Part shown: positions 7,585-14,220 of the stretch, one piece after another | Layout: each line of letters starts with the position of its first letter | How positions within the stretch are numbered: the first letter of the stretch is position 1 | Assembly: GCA_029974875.1 (NCBI GenBank) | Contig: JARKQP010000174.1 | Coordinates: 1-25,130, forward strand | Reading direction: 5' to 3' | Origin: Mobilitalea sp. | Lineage (GTDB): Bacteria > Bacillota_A > Clostridia > Lachnospirales > Lachnospiraceae | DNA length: 25,130 nucleotides | The notes under the pieces: generated by a model | Databases searched by the model: none | What the model was told of the DNA's origin: nothing | Seen by the model: only the letters and a program-made list of their open reading frames with translations | Translations under genes and position numbers: made by a program

Positions 7585-8289
7585 ATGGAACGAAATATAC
7601 TGGTCACAGGAGCATCAAGAGGACTTGGATTTTTCTTTGTACAAAAATATTTAGAAGATGGAGATACTGTATTTGCAGGCGTTAGAAACCTTCAGTCTCC
7701 CGGCATAGTGAAATTAAAAGAAGCGTATCCTAAATCCTTAATACCGGTAGAGCTTGAGGTAAGAAGCACAAAGTCGGTAGATAAGACAGTAGAATTGGTG
7801 AAAAGCTATACTGATAGATTGGATATTATTGTGAATAATGCGGCTGTGCATAGTGAAAGCTCTTTTGAAGTATTAGAAAAGGCTGATATTGATGAGTGTC
7901 TTGATGTATATGATATTAACGGATTAGGTCCTATCCGTGTAGCGAAGGCATTTGTGGATTTTGTTAGAAAAAGTCCACAAGGAAAAATAATTAATATTTC
8001 TTCTGAAAGTGGAAGCCTTACTACCTGCAAAAGAGAGAAGGAATTCGACTATTGCATGTCAAAGGCAGCACTTAATATGGGAACAAAACTTCTTGCTAAT
8101 TATTTGAAAAAGGATAATATTCTTGTGTTAAGCGTACATCCAGGCTGGATGAGAACGGATATGGGAGGAAAGCATGCGCATTTAGACCCTTATGAAACAG
8201 CATGCAAACTGGTGGAGTTATTTGACGGTATGTGTGATGTAAATGGTCCTATTTTTATTGATAATACAGGAGAAGAATATCCTTGGTAG
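7585..8289 (+). CDS. Short-chain dehydrogenase/reductase
   Basis: A 234-residue classical SDR with NAD(P) binding and oxidoreductase activity on an unknown substrate. It has the Rossmann glycine motif TGASRGLG (8-15), the NNAA motif (84-87), the catalytic Ser in INISSESGS (about 139-140) and the catalytic Tyr and Lys in YCMSK (156 and 160). The C-terminal VHPGWMRTDMGG matches the C-factor-like, sniffer-type SDR subgroup. I chose the ATG at 7585 because AGGAGG (7570-7575) is 9 bases away; the ATG at 7576 abuts that site. It appears monocistronic, with its own promoter and a hairpin downstream. Confidence 0.9.
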   Translation: MERNILVTGASRGLGFFFVQKYLEDGDTVFAGVRNLQSPGIVKLKEAYPKSLIPVELEVRSTKSVDKTVELVKSYTDRLDIIVNNAAVHSESSFEVLEKADIDECLDVYDINGLGPIRVAKAFVDFVRKSPQGKIINISSESGSLTTCKREKEFDYCMSKAALNMGTKLLANYLKKDNILVLSVHPGWMRTDMGGKHAHLDPYETACKLVELFDGMCDVNGPIFIDNTGEEYPW

Positions 8290-8378
8290 GACTTTGGGCT
8301 GATACTAATATGACCATTAAGCCGCTTGCCACCTCATAGAAAGATACAATTTCACAATTAATGCTATAAACAATAAAA

Positions 8379-8428
8379 AAGCAGTATACTGACAATTTGA
8401 GATATATCAGATCGTCAGTATACTGCTT
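8379..8428. terminator. 15-bp inverted repeat, probable SDR terminator
   Basis: Perfect arms AAGCAGTATACTGAC (8379-8393) and its complement (8414-8428) enclose a 20-base loop. On the + strand the downstream side is ATAAGTTT, a poor U-tract. On the - strand the arm is followed by a T-run (complement of A-rich 8374-8380). The position 90 bases after the SDR stop suggests a terminator, possibly bidirectional. The long loop is unusual. Confidence 0.5.
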
Positions 8429-8499
8429 ATAAGTTTATGTCGGGTTATTTCTGCAATCGAACAGGAATATTAAAAATATTAAAATATTAAAAAAAACTG

Positions 8500-8530
8500 T
8501 TGACATTGACGCTACGTAAAGGTATAGACT
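8500..8530 (+). promoter_or_regulatory. MerR-type promoter of the TipA-like gene
   Basis: A consensus -35 box TTGACA (8500-8505) and a -10 box TAGACT (8525-8530) are 19 bases apart. The spacer holds the imperfect dyad TTGACGCTACGTAAA (8506-8520), closely resembling classic MerR-family operators. It most likely mediates autoactivation of the adjacent regulator, as known for TipA and Mta relatives. Confidence 0.8.
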
Positions 8531-8620
8531 ATGCTTGTAAGGAGTTACCGGGCATTAAAATGAGGATTTTTTAGCCCACATGAAATGACAAACAGGAACT
8601 TAAATTAAATGGAGGTTATG

Positions 8621-9382
8621 ATGGAATACACGATTCAAAAACTAAGCAGACTGGCTGGAGTGAGTACCAGAACACTTCGGTATTACGATGAAATTGGAAT
8701 TCTAAAGCCGGCAAGAATCAATTCTTCGAATTACCGCATCTATGGGCAGGCAGAGGTAGATCTGCTGCAGCAGATTATGTTCTACCGCGAAATGGGTGTC
8801 AGCCTGGATACCATCAAAAATATCATAACTGCCAAAGAATTTAATGAAGAAAAAGCCCTGGAAAATCATCTGGAAAAGCTCCTTGCAGAAAAGAAACAGC
8901 TCGATTTATTAATCGAGAACGTAAAAAAAACCCTAGAGTATAAGAAAGGAAACATAAATATGAAAGACAATGAAAAATTCCAAGGCTTCAAGAAAAAGCT
9001 AGTAGAAGAAAATGAACAAAAATACGGAAAAGAAATCAGAGAAAAATACGGAGAAGAACAGGTTAATGAATCTAACCAAAAGCTGATGAACATGACAAAA
9101 GAACAATACGATGAATTCGAAAAACTAGGCCAGGAGGTGCTTGACACCCTGGAAGCAGCCTTCGCAACCGGAGATCCCGCCGGAGAACTAGCCCAAAAAA
9201 CCGCCGAGCTCCACAAAAAGTGGCTTACCTTCACCTGGAGCAGCTACAGCAAGGAAGCTCATGCAGCCTTGGCCCAAATGTATGTAGATGATGAACGGTT
9301 CACTGCCTACTACGACAAGACACAACCAGGAATGGCAGCCTTTCTAAGGGATGCTGTCCATATCTACACCGGAAATTCATAA
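8621..9382 (+). CDS. TipA-like MerR regulator with TipAS drug-sensing domain
   Basis: This 253-residue activator has an N-terminal MerR domain (TIQKLSRLAGVSTRTLRYYD, then SSNYRIYGQAEVDLLQQI), a long dimerisation helix at about 75-110, and a C-terminal TipAS domain from about 114. The TipAS end reads YVDDERFTAYYD and PGMAAFLRDAV. Relatives sense drugs and activate their own gene and exporters. The TipAS part has no cysteine, whereas Streptomyces TipA captures thiostrepton through a cysteine, so covalent capture of that kind is not possible here. The ATG at 8621 has GGAGG at 8611-8615; upstream ATGs at 8609 and 8618 overlap or crowd that site. An internal start is possible at 8960. The last half of the gene uses C-ending codons more than the first half. 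Confidence 0.92.
   Translation: MEYTIQKLSRLAGVSTRTLRYYDEIGILKPARINSSNYRIYGQAEVDLLQQIMFYREMGVSLDTIKNIITAKEFNEEKALENHLEKLLAEKKQLDLLIENVKKTLEYKKGNINMKDNEKFQGFKKKLVEENEQKYGKEIREKYGEEQVNESNQKLMNMTKEQYDEFEKLGQEVLDTLEAAFATGDPAGELAQKTAELHKKWLTFTWSSYSKEAHAALAQMYVDDERFTAYYDKTQPGMAAFLRDAVHIYTGNS
8945..8962 (+). promoter_or_regulatory. Possible internal ribosome binding site and start for a short TipAS form
   Basis: AAAGGA (8945-8950) lies 9 bases before an in-frame ATG (8960-8962) at residue 114, exactly where the TipAS domain begins. Use of it would give a 140-residue protein lacking the DNA-binding domain. In Streptomyces lividans, tipA is known to make such a short form from an internal start. Whether it is used here is inference. 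Confidence 0.4.
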
Positions 9383-9504
9383 ATATAACTTGGTATCAAG
9401 GGATGCTAGGTTCAACGGCCATTTTTTGTATCCTAAAGGCATATAAGGCATGTTTCTTTGGATGGAAAAAAGGCGTAATAACAATAAAGTGTAAATATCA
9501 AAAC

Positions 9505-9540
9505 AAAAAGCACAAAGAACACTTGTTCTATGTGCTTTTT
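9505..9540 (+). terminator. Intrinsic terminator after the TipA-like gene
   Basis: The arms AAAAAGCACA (9505-9514) and TGTGCTTTTT (9531-9540) pair perfectly. The inner part contains a further GAACA/TGTTC pairing. The hairpin ends in a T-run that continues TTGTG. It is 120 bases after the stop codon and could work on both strands. Confidence 0.8.
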
Positions 9541-9613
9541 TGTGTTAATATGGATATAATTAGGATGTGATCGCACAATATAAGTAGGAGACATAATCGT
9601 TGTTTTCAGCTAT

Positions 9614-9665
9614 AATATACTTATACATGAAATAAATCTGATATTATTTCATGTATAAGTATATT
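9614..9665. repeat. 22-bp perfect inverted repeat
   Basis: Arms at 9614-9635 and 9644-9665 are perfect complements around an 8-base loop (ATCTGATA). The sequence is AT-rich (core ACTTATACATGAAATAA). No U-tract follows, so it is not a usual terminator. It could be a large operator, the remnant of a mobile element, or an RNA hairpin in the leader of the gene at 9739. Confidence 0.85.
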
Positions 9666-9738
9666 TGGCAATCAAGTGGATGCTATATTATTGATAAATC
9701 AAACAGATTAATCAGAATTTAACGGAGGAATACCTATA

Positions 9739-9930
9739 ATGAAAAAACAAATACAAGGAATTGCACTAATTTTATTTGGAATAGTTTTAGAGTTAGCATC
9801 TGATAGCCTAAATAATTGCTTTTTTGATCTTGGTATTGGGATTACCGTTCCATGGGTATTAATTGGGTTGATTATTGGGATAGTTGGTCTTTTGTATGTA
9901 TTCTTGAAAACAAAAGATAATGACAAATAA
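9739..9930 (+). CDS. Small two-helix membrane protein
   Basis: A 63-residue hypothetical protein. It has a basic N-terminus (MKKQ), a first hydrophobic helix (about 6-20), a short loop with NNCFFDLG, a second helix (about 36-56, VPWVLIGLIIGIVGLLYVFL) and a charged tail KTKDNDK. It is predicted to sit in the cytoplasmic membrane. A GGAGGA site at 9723-9728 is 10 bases before the ATG, which supports it as a real gene. No family with a known role is recognised. It stands alone between a large inverted repeat and the SRPBCC gene. Confidence 0.65.
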   Translation: MKKQIQGIALILFGIVLELASDSLNNCFFDLGIGITVPWVLIGLIIGIVGLLYVFLKTKDNDK

Positions 9931-10013
9931 ATTTGAATTTGTCGGGAAGTTTAACAGCGGATTGTATAAAGCGTTATTAGCAGAATAAACATTTAATACG
10001 AGGAGATTAACCT

Positions 10014-10484
10014 ATGAAACAAGCGAAACAAGCAATGCCCATTTGTACACCTGATTTATCATTACGACCATTCAGTCTTTCTGTAGATAGGACAATACCA
10101 TTTCCATCCAATGTATTGTACCGTGCTTGGACTGAACAGTTTGACCTATGGTTTGCAGAACCAGGTTCAGTCCTGATGAAAGGGGAAGTCAACACCGTTT
10201 TTTACTTTGAAACAGCCTTTGAAGGGAAGCGTCATCCTCACTATGGCCGTTTTCTTCGACTTGTGCCTGACCAGCTGGTTGAACTTACATGGCTGACGGG
10301 TGCCGACGGAACCAAAGGCGCTGAAACGGTTGTGACTGTGGAATTAAAAAAAGCTGAGAATGGAACAATATTACGATTAAATCATGCAGGGTTTCCAGAT
10401 GAAGAATCGAGGGACAAGCATGAACAGGCATGGCCGCTGGTTCTTGCCCAACTGGAGGATAGGTTGAAAAGTATTACAATATAG
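10014..10484 (+). CDS. SRPBCC (AHSA1-like) domain protein
   Basis: This 156-residue protein belongs to the START/Bet v1-like SRPBCC fold, AHSA1 subgroup. The typical run is [21 protein letters not shown], then [24 protein letters not shown] and [19 protein letters not shown], ending in the long C-terminal helix ([13 protein letters not shown]). Such proteins have a hydrophobic cavity that binds lipids or other small molecules; the ligand is unknown. A GAGGAG-like site precedes the ATG. It is followed after 25 bases by a VOC protein, so the two are probably co-transcribed, a pairing often seen in accessory gene clusters. Confidence 0.85.
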   Translation: MKQAKQAMPICTPDLSLRPFSLSVDRTIPFPSNVLYRAWTEQFDLWFAEPGSVLMKGEVNTVFYFETAFEGKRHPHYGRFLRLVPDQLVELTWLTGADGTKGAETVVTVELKKAENGTILRLNHAGFPDEESRDKHEQAWPLVLAQLEDRLKSITI

Positions 10485-10509
10485 AAAACAAGAAAAGGAG
10501 CGCAAAAAT

Positions 10510-10956
10510 ATGGGTAGTAAATTAACATTGAACATGGTTGTAGCAGATGCGATGAAGGCAATGACATTTTACGAGAGAGTATTTGATGCCAAACGGGGCG
10601 ATGTATTTCACTTCCCGCACAAAACAGGTGTAAACGAGGCAAATATTATAGTTGGAAACGTTGAATTACGGCTGATTGATGAAAATGCATCTTATAACTG
10701 TTATCCCCCGAAAAGAGATGAGATCGACTCTATATGGCTTCAGATGATTGTGGACGATACGGAAGCTGTGCTCAAAAGAGCCATAGAGAATGGCGCTGTG
10801 GTCGGGCAGGAGGTATCTGAGTTCATGGGTACAAAATATGCAGAAATTACAGACCCTTTCGGCTATACGTGGACGATTAACCAAATTATTCGTGAAGTCT
10901 CTTATGAAGAGCGCTATCAATTTTACGTGGAGCAGCATGAGAGCACAGCAAAATAA
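10510..10956 (+). CDS. VOC-family (glyoxalase/PhnB-like) protein
   Basis: A 148-residue protein with one vicinal-oxygen-chelate domain. LTLNMVVADAMKAMTFYERVFDA is the classic first beta-alpha unit, VELRLIDENAS the middle strand, IWLQMIVDDTEAVLKRAIENGA the second unit, and GTKYAEITDPFGYTWTINQ the closing strand of the PhnB-like group. Members include metal-dependent dioxygenases, glyoxalases and antibiotic-resistance proteins; the function here is unknown. An AAGGAG site at 10495-10500 precedes the ATG. It follows the SRPBCC gene in a likely operon and is followed at once by the decayed AlkZ-like gene. Confidence 0.87.
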   Translation: MGSKLTLNMVVADAMKAMTFYERVFDAKRGDVFHFPHKTGVNEANIIVGNVELRLIDENASYNCYPPKRDEIDSIWLQMIVDDTEAVLKRAIENGAVVGQEVSEFMGTKYAEITDPFGYTWTINQIIREVSYEERYQFYVEQHESTAK

Positions 10957-10971
10957 AAAGGAATATATAAT

Positions 10972-11346
10972 ATGGGTGAAATAAACGTTGAACAAATCAG
11001 AAGTTTTAGGCTACACTCTCATCATTTAGATAAAAAATATCAAAGAACGGATATAGCGGAGCTTGTCGGCGCGTGTGCGAAAGTTTTTGCATTGTTATGG
11101 ACCGACAACTGTTGATACATTTGTAAGTTGGTTAGGATGTTCCCCAAAACAGGGAAAGCGCATGTGGGAAACTGTTTCAGAAGAAATGGAGCCAGTAATG
11201 GTATTTGGACAAGTAAGAAAAAAGGCAAGGGAATGGAAGTCAAAATGACTTTGTGGGGTAAGGCCCATGAAAAACAAAAACTCCACAGTCTTGCCGAAGA
11301 ATACGCTGCTTTTCGTCAACAGAAGTTGGTAAGCGTTGAGATATAA
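10972..11346 (+). pseudogene. Decayed AlkZ-like winged-helix (COG3214) gene
   Basis: Three pieces of one family appear in order but in different frames. Frame one, from the ATG at 10972, gives VEQIRSFRLHSHHLDKK and AELVGAC, the usual N-terminus of winged-helix AlkZ-family proteins, but the expected GxQNxPPGAWE does not follow. Frame two, about 11075-11195, gives CYGPTTVDTFVSWLGCS, a middle segment. Frame three, from about 11195 to the TAA at 11346, gives NGIWTSKKKGKGMEVKMTLW, the C-terminal end. The reading thus skips two internal blocks. Intact relatives are about 350-400 residues, while only about 125 codons remain. Relatives unhook DNA lesions as glycosylases. A ribosome binding site (AAAAGG) still precedes the ATG. 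Confidence 0.75.
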
Positions 11347-11424
11347 AACCTATATACCGCGCATTTGATAAATTCCAATTCATCGAGCAGGTATTTTTTT
11401 AAAGGAGGCGCTCAAAGAACGAAC

Positions 11425-12948
11425 ATGAAGAATAGGACGTATATCGCAATCGACTTAAAATCCTTCTATGCTTCGGTCGAGTGTATGGAACGAAAGCTTG
11501 ATCCGGTGACCACTAACCTTGTTGTCGCTGATGCAAGCCGTACTGAGAAAACCATTTGCCTCGCCGTATCCCCTTCCCTCAAAGCATACGGGATTTCCGG
11601 CAGGGCAAGGCTGTTTGAGGTCGTGCAGAAGGTCAAGGAAGTAAATGCAGCACGGTTACTCAAGGCACCAGGACGGGTCTTTTCTGGATCATCCTCCAAC
11701 GATACTGAAGTAAAATCCTCACCAGGTATTTCGCTGGACTATCTTATTGCTCCACCAAGGATGGCTCTTTATATAGAATACAGCACACGGATCTACAATA
11801 CCTACTTGAAATACATCGCATCCGAGGATATCCATGTCTATTCCATAGACGAGGTTCTTATTGATGCTACCGATTATCTGGACACATACAATCTTTCAGC
11901 CCGCGAGCTTGCCACAAAAATGATTCTTGATGTCCTTAAAGCCACCGGCATTATGGCATCAGCAGGGATTGGCACAAACTTGTATCTCTGCAAGGTTGCG
12001 ATGGATATCCAGGCAAAGCACATTCCGGTGGACCAGAACGGCGTGCAGGTCGCTGAGCTGGACGAAATGAGCTACCGCCGCTTGCTATGGCCGCACCGCC
12101 CCCTGACAGATTTCTGGCGCGTTGGAAGGGGATATGCGAAGAAGCTGGAGGAACAAGGCCTCTTTACCATGGGGGATATCGCAAGATGCTCCCTCGGTAA
12201 GCCTGGTGATTATTACAACGAAGATCTGCTGTACAAGCTGTTTGGCATCAATGCGGAGCTGCTGATCGACCACGCATGGGGTTGGGAGCCGTGTACGATG
12301 GCTGATATTAAAGCGTATAAACCAAGTACAAACAGTATCATATCGGGCCAGGTACTACAATATGCCTATCCCTTTGACAAGGCGAAGCTGATCGTACGGG
12401 AAATGACGGATCTGCTGGTGCTGGATCTGGTGGATAAAAGGCTTGTGACCGACCAGCTTGTTTTGACGGTCGGATATGATATTGAAAACCTGATAAACCC
12501 GGAAATAAAGAAATTATATCAGGGGGAGGTCACCATTGACCACTACGGGCGGGCCGTTCCGAAGCATGCCCATGGTACGACGAACCTTGGCAGACAGACC
12601 TCCTCGGCAAAGCTGATTATGGATGCCGTTACAGAGCTGTTTGAGCGCATCGTTGACAAAAACCTTCTGGTCAGGAGGGTTAATATAGCGGCGAACCATG
12701 TTGTGGATGAGGCAACCGTCCAAAAGGCGGACAGCTTTGAACAGCTTGATCTTTTTACGGATTACGCAGCCGTACAGGCTCAAAAAGAGAAAGAAGCAGC
12801 CGAGCTTGAACGGGAAAAAAGGGTACAGAAAGCAATGCTGGAGATAAAAAAGAAATTCGGTAAAAACGCCGTCCTGAAGGGGATGAACCTGGAGGAAGGG
12901 GCTACCACATTAGACCGGAATAATCAGATCGGAGGGCACAAGGCATGA
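11425..12948 (+). CDS. Y-family DNA polymerase (UmuC-like)
   Basis: A 507-residue translesion DNA polymerase. It has the first catalytic aspartate in IAIDLKSFYASVE (D10), the second catalytic pair in VYSIDEVLID (D142, E143), a helix-hairpin thumb region, a little-finger domain, and a clamp-binding motif QLDLF at 440-444. The last 50 residues are a charged coiled coil (QKEKEAAELEREKRVQKAML). I chose the ATG at 11425 since the domain starts there, although the AAAGGAGG site (11401-11408) is 16 bases away, longer than usual; an earlier TTG at 11365 has no site. It is coupled to YolD by ATGA. Such pairs are common in Firmicutes and their conjugative elements. I saw no clear LexA box upstream. Confidence 0.93.
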   Translation: MKNRTYIAIDLKSFYASVECMERKLDPVTTNLVVADASRTEKTICLAVSPSLKAYGISGRARLFEVVQKVKEVNAARLLKAPGRVFSGSSSNDTEVKSSPGISLDYLIAPPRMALYIEYSTRIYNTYLKYIASEDIHVYSIDEVLIDATDYLDTYNLSARELATKMILDVLKATGIMASAGIGTNLYLCKVAMDIQAKHIPVDQNGVQVAELDEMSYRRLLWPHRPLTDFWRVGRGYAKKLEEQGLFTMGDIARCSLGKPGDYYNEDLLYKLFGINAELLIDHAWGWEPCTMADIKAYKPSTNSIISGQVLQYAYPFDKAKLIVREMTDLLVLDLVDKRLVTDQLVLTVGYDIENLINPEIKKLYQGEVTIDHYGRAVPKHAHGTTNLGRQTSSAKLIMDAVTELFERIVDKNLLVRRVNIAANHVVDEATVQKADSFEQLDLFTDYAAVQAQKEKEAAELEREKRVQKAMLEIKKKFGKNAVLKGMNLEEGATTLDRNNQIGGHKA

Positions 12949-13373
12949 CAAGGGACTATGACGATATCATCCATTTGACACACCATGTTTCCGCGACACA
13001 CCTTCCTATGTCAATCATCGACCGGGCAGCCCAGTTTTCCCCCTTTGCCGCACTAACCGGGCATGCTAACGCCATCAAGGAAACTGCAAGGCTGACTGAT
13101 GAGAGAATAGAATTGGACGAATCTATGAAGGATATCTTGAGCGGTAAGCTACAGGCCATAGCAGACCGGCTTAAAGAGCGTCCCGAAATCACAATTACCT
13201 ACTTTCAGCCGGATGCGAAGAAAAATGGCGGAGTCTATGTTACTGCTACCAGTATGGTTAAAAAGATAGACACTCATGAACGGGTTGTCGTTATGACTAA
13301 TGGCACAGTGATCCACATTGATAAAATAATTAGCATAGACGGACGGATATTCGAAGCTATATGTGATGGATGA
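12945..13373 (+). CDS. YolD-like protein
   Basis: A 142-residue YolD-family protein. The hallmark is MSIIDRAAQFSPFAALTGH (about 22-40), followed by helices ERIELDESMKDILSGKL and a small beta domain (EITITYFQPD, GVYVTATSMVKKID, GTVIHIDKIISIDGRIFE). YolD proteins typically pair with UmuC-type polymerases and are thought to act as their accessory subunit, in the place of UmuD. The ATG overlaps the polymerase TGA by four bases, so translation is probably coupled. It is acidic to neutral, soluble and cytosolic. The gene is intact and its length is usual for the longer clostridial type. Confidence 0.9.
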   Translation: MTRDYDDIIHLTHHVSATHLPMSIIDRAAQFSPFAALTGHANAIKETARLTDERIELDESMKDILSGKLQAIADRLKERPEITITYFQPDAKKNGGVYVTATSMVKKIDTHERVVVMTNGTVIHIDKIISIDGRIFEAICDG

Positions 13374-13411
13374 ATAATGATAAATTTGGAATTTGTGGAG
13401 GTATTATAAAT

Positions 13412-13597
13412 ATGAACAGGAAACTATATCCCACCGAGGGAGGGCCGCAGTACCTGCGTCCCTCCCTCGGTGTACAAAGTCCAACTCTAAGTCAATACAC
13501 AACCCAACCTAAGTTAACTATCAAATCACCTTATAATAAATCCAGGCCATTCACAACTATCACGCAAGGCCTTAACCCTCATCCTTTGCAGCTCTAG
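13412..13597 (+). CDS. Doubtful short ORF after yolD
   Basis: A GGAGG site (13397-13401) is 10 bases before an ATG that opens 61 codons, beginning MNRKLYPTEGGPQYLRPSLG. The same frame also opens at 13370 with an ATGA overlap to the yolD stop, which would add 14 residues. The codons 7-20 fall inside a strong hairpin (13432-13472), and the 3' end overlaps msrA on the other strand by 26 bases. The composition is rich in P, T and Q, with no recognisable domain. It may be a real small gene coupled to yolD or simply leader-like DNA around the hairpin. Confidence 0.22.
   Translation: MNRKLYPTEGGPQYLRPSLGVQSPTLSQYTTQPKLTIKSPYNKSRPFTTITQGLNPHPLQL
13432..13472. terminator. Strong GC-rich hairpin between yolD and msrA
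   Basis: A 13-bp perfect stem CACCGAGGGAGGG with its complement (13432-13444 and 13460-13472) continues across one mismatch into a 5-bp stem CGCAG/CTGCG around a TAC loop. No T-run follows on either strand. It lies 58 bases after the yolD stop and 100 bases beyond the msrA stop of the opposite strand, so it may stop converging transcripts. Confidence 0.5.
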
Positions 13598-14096
13598 CCT
13601 TCTCAAACATATCCCCCCCAATATGGCAATACCCCCCAGGATTCTTATCCAAATACTTCTGATGATACTCCTCCGCCAAATAATAATTACGAAGCGGCCC
13701 CACCTCAATCGCAATCGGCCTATCATACCTTGTCTGAAGCTCCCTCAAAGATTTCTCAATCACCGGAACATCCGCCTCATCCACATAATAAATCCCCGTC
13801 CTATACTGGCTCCCAATATCATTCCCCTGCCTATTCACCGAAACAGGATTAATCACATCATAATACAAGCTTAAAATAAACTCCAACCGGATCCGTGCCG
13901 GATCATAAACAACCCGGACAGCCTCCGCATGCCCCGTGTTATTGCGGCATACATCCTGGTAGGTAGGATTCTCAGTATTCCCATTCGCATAGCCCACATC
14001 CGTCCTCACAATACCCTGAATGCACGAAAGATACTTTTCCGTCCCCCAAAAGCATCCCCCAGCAAGATAAATCTCCTTTAAATCACTAGTCTCCAT
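13572..14096 (-). CDS. msrA: Peptide methionine sulfoxide reductase A
   Basis: MsrA reduces the S form of methionine sulfoxide in proteins and free methionine, using thioredoxin. The 174-residue protein has the catalytic motif GCFWG (Cys15), the substrate-binding motifs GYANG and GHAEAVRVVYDP, and the DIGSQYRTGIYY segment. A Cys in GGYCHIGGD near the C-terminus could act as resolving cysteine, as in single-domain MsrA proteins. I chose the ATG at 14096 because AAAGGAG (14105-14111) is 8 bases away; the longer frame starts on the GTG at 14117 upstream of that site. It lies downstream of the calcium ATPase, with a repeat array between them that may carry its own promoter. Confidence 0.95.
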   Translation of the reverse strand: METSDLKEIYLAGGCFWGTEKYLSCIQGIVRTDVGYANGNTENPTYQDVCRNNTGHAEAVRVVYDPARIRLEFILSLYYDVINPVSVNRQGNDIGSQYRTGIYYVDEADVPVIEKSLRELQTRYDRPIAIEVGPLRNYYLAEEYHQKYLDKNPGGYCHIGGDMFEKARAAKDEG

Positions 14097-14117
14097 AATC
14101 AATACTCCTTTACTCAC

Positions 14118-14212
14118 GTCAAATATCCGATGTCAAATACCCGATATCAAATACCCGATGTTAAATACCTAACATCAAGGCTAACATCAAATACTTAAAC
14201 ATCAAAATCATT
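14118..14212. repeat. 14-base tandem repeats between msrA and the calcium ATPase
   Basis: Units GTCAAATATCCGAT (14118-14131), GTCAAATACCCGAT (14132-14145) and ATCAAATACCCGAT (14146-14159) are followed by a diverged GTTAAATACCTAAC (14160-14173). Then come degenerate copies of 12 and 15 bases starting ATCAA up to about 14212. The array fills almost all of the gap between the msrA ribosome binding site and the ATPase stop codon. Confidence 0.9.
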
Positions 14213-14220
14213 TACTAACT

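Larger units (their letters stand above)
8290..8620. other. Intergenic region between SDR and TipA-like genes
   Basis: It holds the inverted repeat at 8379-8428 and the MerR-type promoter at 8500-8530, followed by a leader of about 85 bases for the TipA-like gene. No further gene is visible. Confidence 0.6.
9383..9738. other. Intergenic region with two palindromes
   Basis: It contains the terminator at 9505-9540 and the 22-bp inverted repeat at 9614-9665. The remaining bases show no open frame with a ribosome binding site. Confidence 0.6.

Noticed and set aside
8541..8620. Attenuator or leader peptide before the TipA-like gene
   Set aside because: A GGGC/GCCC pairing exists but with a large internal mismatch, and the only leader frame is four codons.
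9708..9926. Leftward frame opposite the small membrane protein
   Set aside because: The + strand frame has a ribosome binding site and a two-helix membrane pattern; the opposite frame has neither.
11347..11424. LexA/DinR operator before the Y-family polymerase
   Set aside because: I looked for GAAC-N4-GTTC-type dyads and saw none convincing; AAAGAACGAAC is only a half-site-like match.
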